Origin: an uncultured Collinsella sp.
Lineage (GTDB): Bacteria > Actinomycetota > Coriobacteriia > Coriobacteriales > Coriobacteriaceae
DNA: 64,000 nt
Direction: 5' to 3'
Assembly (NCBI GenBank): GCA_900543505.1
Contig: UQSB01000001.1
Location: 23,344 to 87,343, forward strand
Part shown: piece by piece, positions 62,671-64,000 of the stretch
How positions within the stretch are numbered: position 1 is the stretch's first letter
Layout: every line of letters starts with the position of its first letter
Position numbers and translations under genes: made by a program
The notes under the pieces: generated by a model
What the model saw: only the letters and a program-made list of their open reading frames with translations
What the model was told of the DNA's origin: nothing
The model's database searches: none

Positions 62671-63702
62671 ATGAACGACATTCTCGCAAGAAGAGCAAGA
62701 CGAGCAACTGTGGGCATCGCCCTTTCCGCGGCACTTGTCGCGGGAATCGCCCCCGTAACGGCGATCGCGGCAGAAACCAGCTCCCCCACCGGTGCAGTTG
62801 CCTTGCAGGCGAAAGATGCGACCGCCGCAAAAGAAAAAGCGTATGCAGCCATGCAGGAAGCGCTCAAAAACCTCGAGGCCGCAAAAGACGCCGCAAGTCT
62901 CGAGAAAATTGCGAGATTCAATGATGACATTGCCCGTTTTCAAGAGCTCCGCGACAAGATGGCGGCGCAAGCCGCCGAATTGAGGGAATCCCTCCCCACC
63001 ATGCAAGCGGACATCGATGCAGCCCAAGCCAAAAACGACGAGGCCATCAACCGGGTAAGCAAGCTCCAGGAAAAATTAGACAACAAACTTGAGGAGCTTA
63101 AGGCAGTCGAAGCACTCGGCGACGAGGAGCTTGCCGAAACTATTAAACAGCAAATAAAGTCGTTGCACCAAGAGATCGTAACGGCAAAAGCGCGAGTTGA
63201 CTTTTGCGAAATGGAGCTCCGCGAGGCCCAGGACCGCCTCAAAAGGCAGGAAAGACAAGTTAATGACCGTGAGCGTGATGCAGAGAAGTATAAAGCCCAT
63301 ATCGACCAGTTCACAGCCTGGCGAGATGCGCTCCTCGACAATTTGGAAAAGGCGCAAACGGCCTATGACGACGCCTGCAAAGCATACGAAGAGGCAAAAG
63401 CTGCAGCAGACAAGGCCACCTCGCCCGAGATAACGCAACCGGCAGAGACGACGCCTCCCTCCAACTCGGCGCAACCGGCCGAGGCGACACAGCCCACCGG
63501 CTCGTCCGCGACCAGTAAAGACACCTCGCCAAGCTCCACCAAGCAAGCGAACTCGAGCAGCGGCAAGCAAGCAGATACGACCGCCGGCAAGCTCGCGAAC
63601 ACGGGAGACGCAGCACCGAGCGCAATCGCACTCGCAGGAATCGCCGCCGCAGGCCTCGGAATAACCGCCGCGGGCGTACGCCGTATCAAGAACTCAAGGT
63701 AG
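62671..63702 (+). CDS. Coiled-coil surface protein with LANTG sortase motif
   Basis: A 343-residue wall protein. Signal peptide residues 1-34 end in AIAA. Residues ~50-245 are continuous heptad-rich coiled coil (ELRESLPTMQADIDAAQAKN and similar). A Pro/Ser/Thr-rich spacer follows (~255-305), then LANTGD, a hydrophobic segment and a basic tail (RRIKNSR): a complete sortase substrate with Ala in place of Pro. ATG 62671 has GAGGTG upstream. It probably extends from the peptidoglycan as a rod; ligand unknown. Confidence 0.85.
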   Translation: MNDILARRARRATVGIALSAALVAGIAPVTAIAAETSSPTGAVALQAKDATAAKEKAYAAMQEALKNLEAAKDAASLEKIARFNDDIARFQELRDKMAAQAAELRESLPTMQADIDAAQAKNDEAINRVSKLQEKLDNKLEELKAVEALGDEELAETIKQQIKSLHQEIVTAKARVDFCEMELREAQDRLKRQERQVNDRERDAEKYKAHIDQFTAWRDALLDNLEKAQTAYDDACKAYEEAKAAADKATSPEITQPAETTPPSNSAQPAEATQPTGSSATSKDTSPSSTKQANSSSGKQADTTAGKLANTGDAAPSAIALAGIAAAGLGITAAGVRRIKNSR

Positions 63703-63747
63703 CTGCCAGAGCATATCGCTCCCACCATTCTACAAGCCCAGAGACAA

Positions 63748-63787
63748 AAAGAGGTCCGTTTCCCCACCTAGGGAAACGGACCTCTTT
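63748..63787 (+). terminator. Terminator of the coiled-coil surface protein gene
   Basis: AAAGAGGTCCGTTTCCC and GGGAAACGGACCTCTTT are perfect 17-bp arms with a 6-nt loop. Confidence 0.9.
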
Positions 63788-64000
63788 AACTGCAAAAATT
63801 CAAACAACAGCACCGCCGCCTCTTGAACCACATAGTCACCGTGCTCCAGACAACGCCAGCGAGCAGCAAAAGGCACGGGATTAAATTATTCAGATAAATG
63901 TGACCCTTCAGGCGGTTTTGGTCGGCTACCCGCGAGTGCCGGCGGGGCGCTTGGTAGTCGAGCGATCCCGCAGGCGAAGCCGAGGACCAGCGAGACACCA
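63788..64000. other. Right edge, no firm gene
   Basis: A minus-strand frame (63786-63998) encodes one hydrophobic stretch (LIPCLLLLAGVVWSTVTMW) followed by Arg and Cys residues. It has no ribosome site inside the window and could be the end of a gene starting outside. I cannot name it. Confidence 0.3.

Overview
The window is high-GC DNA with short intergenic gaps. Its gene content fits a Gram-positive gut actinobacterium of the Coriobacteriia, most likely Collinsella. That call rests on the combined content: OFA-type MFS, MarR plus heterodimeric ABC exporters, sortase-like surface proteins, an LtaS-like enzyme, KUP, and dispersed small palindromes. No rRNA or tRNA gene was seen, so the genus is an inference.

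Layout. 1-0.84 kb: start of a secreted fibro-slime protein, cut by the window edge. 1.1-5.5 kb: amino-acid ABC transporter (binding protein, permease, ATPase) with an M20 peptidase. 5.8-9.1 kb: aldose epimerase, membrane protein, MFS exporter. 9.4-13.4 kb: alpha-glucoside PTS IIBC, GH4 6-phospho-alpha-glucosidase and divergent RpiR regulator. 13.5-17 kb: LMW phosphatase, a DUF4143 AAA ATPase inside ~240-bp direct repeats, TIGR04076 protein, PdxY. 17.4-21.8 kb: MarR with a heterodimeric ABC exporter. 22-26.4 kb: LysR, SDR, OFA MFS, Gfo/Idh oxidoreductase. 26.6-28.8 kb: Tex. 28.9-29.5 kb: remnant of a diversity-generating retroelement (DGR), with Avd-like and variable-region pieces. 29.6-34.8 kb: Ula-type PTS (A, B, C) with two transaldolase-like genes and a DeoR regulator. 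34.8-38.3 kb: HAD phosphatase and RlmKL. 38.4-42.9 kb: KdpE, a short KdpD-like kinase and Kup. 43-46.4 kb: nitroreductase and LtaS-like phosphoglycerol transferase. 46.8-55.6 kb: a six-gene surface operon with SipW-type signal peptidase, TasA/camelysin-like subunits, an 1823-aa adhesin and a membrane/wall anchor protein. 56.5-63.7 kb: flavodoxin, second DUF4143 ATPase, second heterodimeric ABC exporter, and a coiled-coil LANTG surface protein.

The most unusual signals are four. (1) Both DUF4143 ATPase genes are preceded by phased tandem motif arrays: six units at exactly 23 bp, and three at exactly 33 bp. The first ATPase also lies between two ~240-bp direct repeats that carry a covarying hairpin and the last codons of the neighbouring gene. 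(2) The SipW/TasA-like operon has a terminator placed right after its probable major subunit. (3) A decayed DGR cassette (variable-region tail plus avd) has no reverse transcriptase in the window. (4) Many long perfect or near-perfect inverted repeats occur between genes, including a recurring GTGACAAAGGG palindrome family.

Start codons were chosen from ribosome-binding sites, so many differ from the longest open frame. Functions come from motifs and remembered family features; no database search was run.
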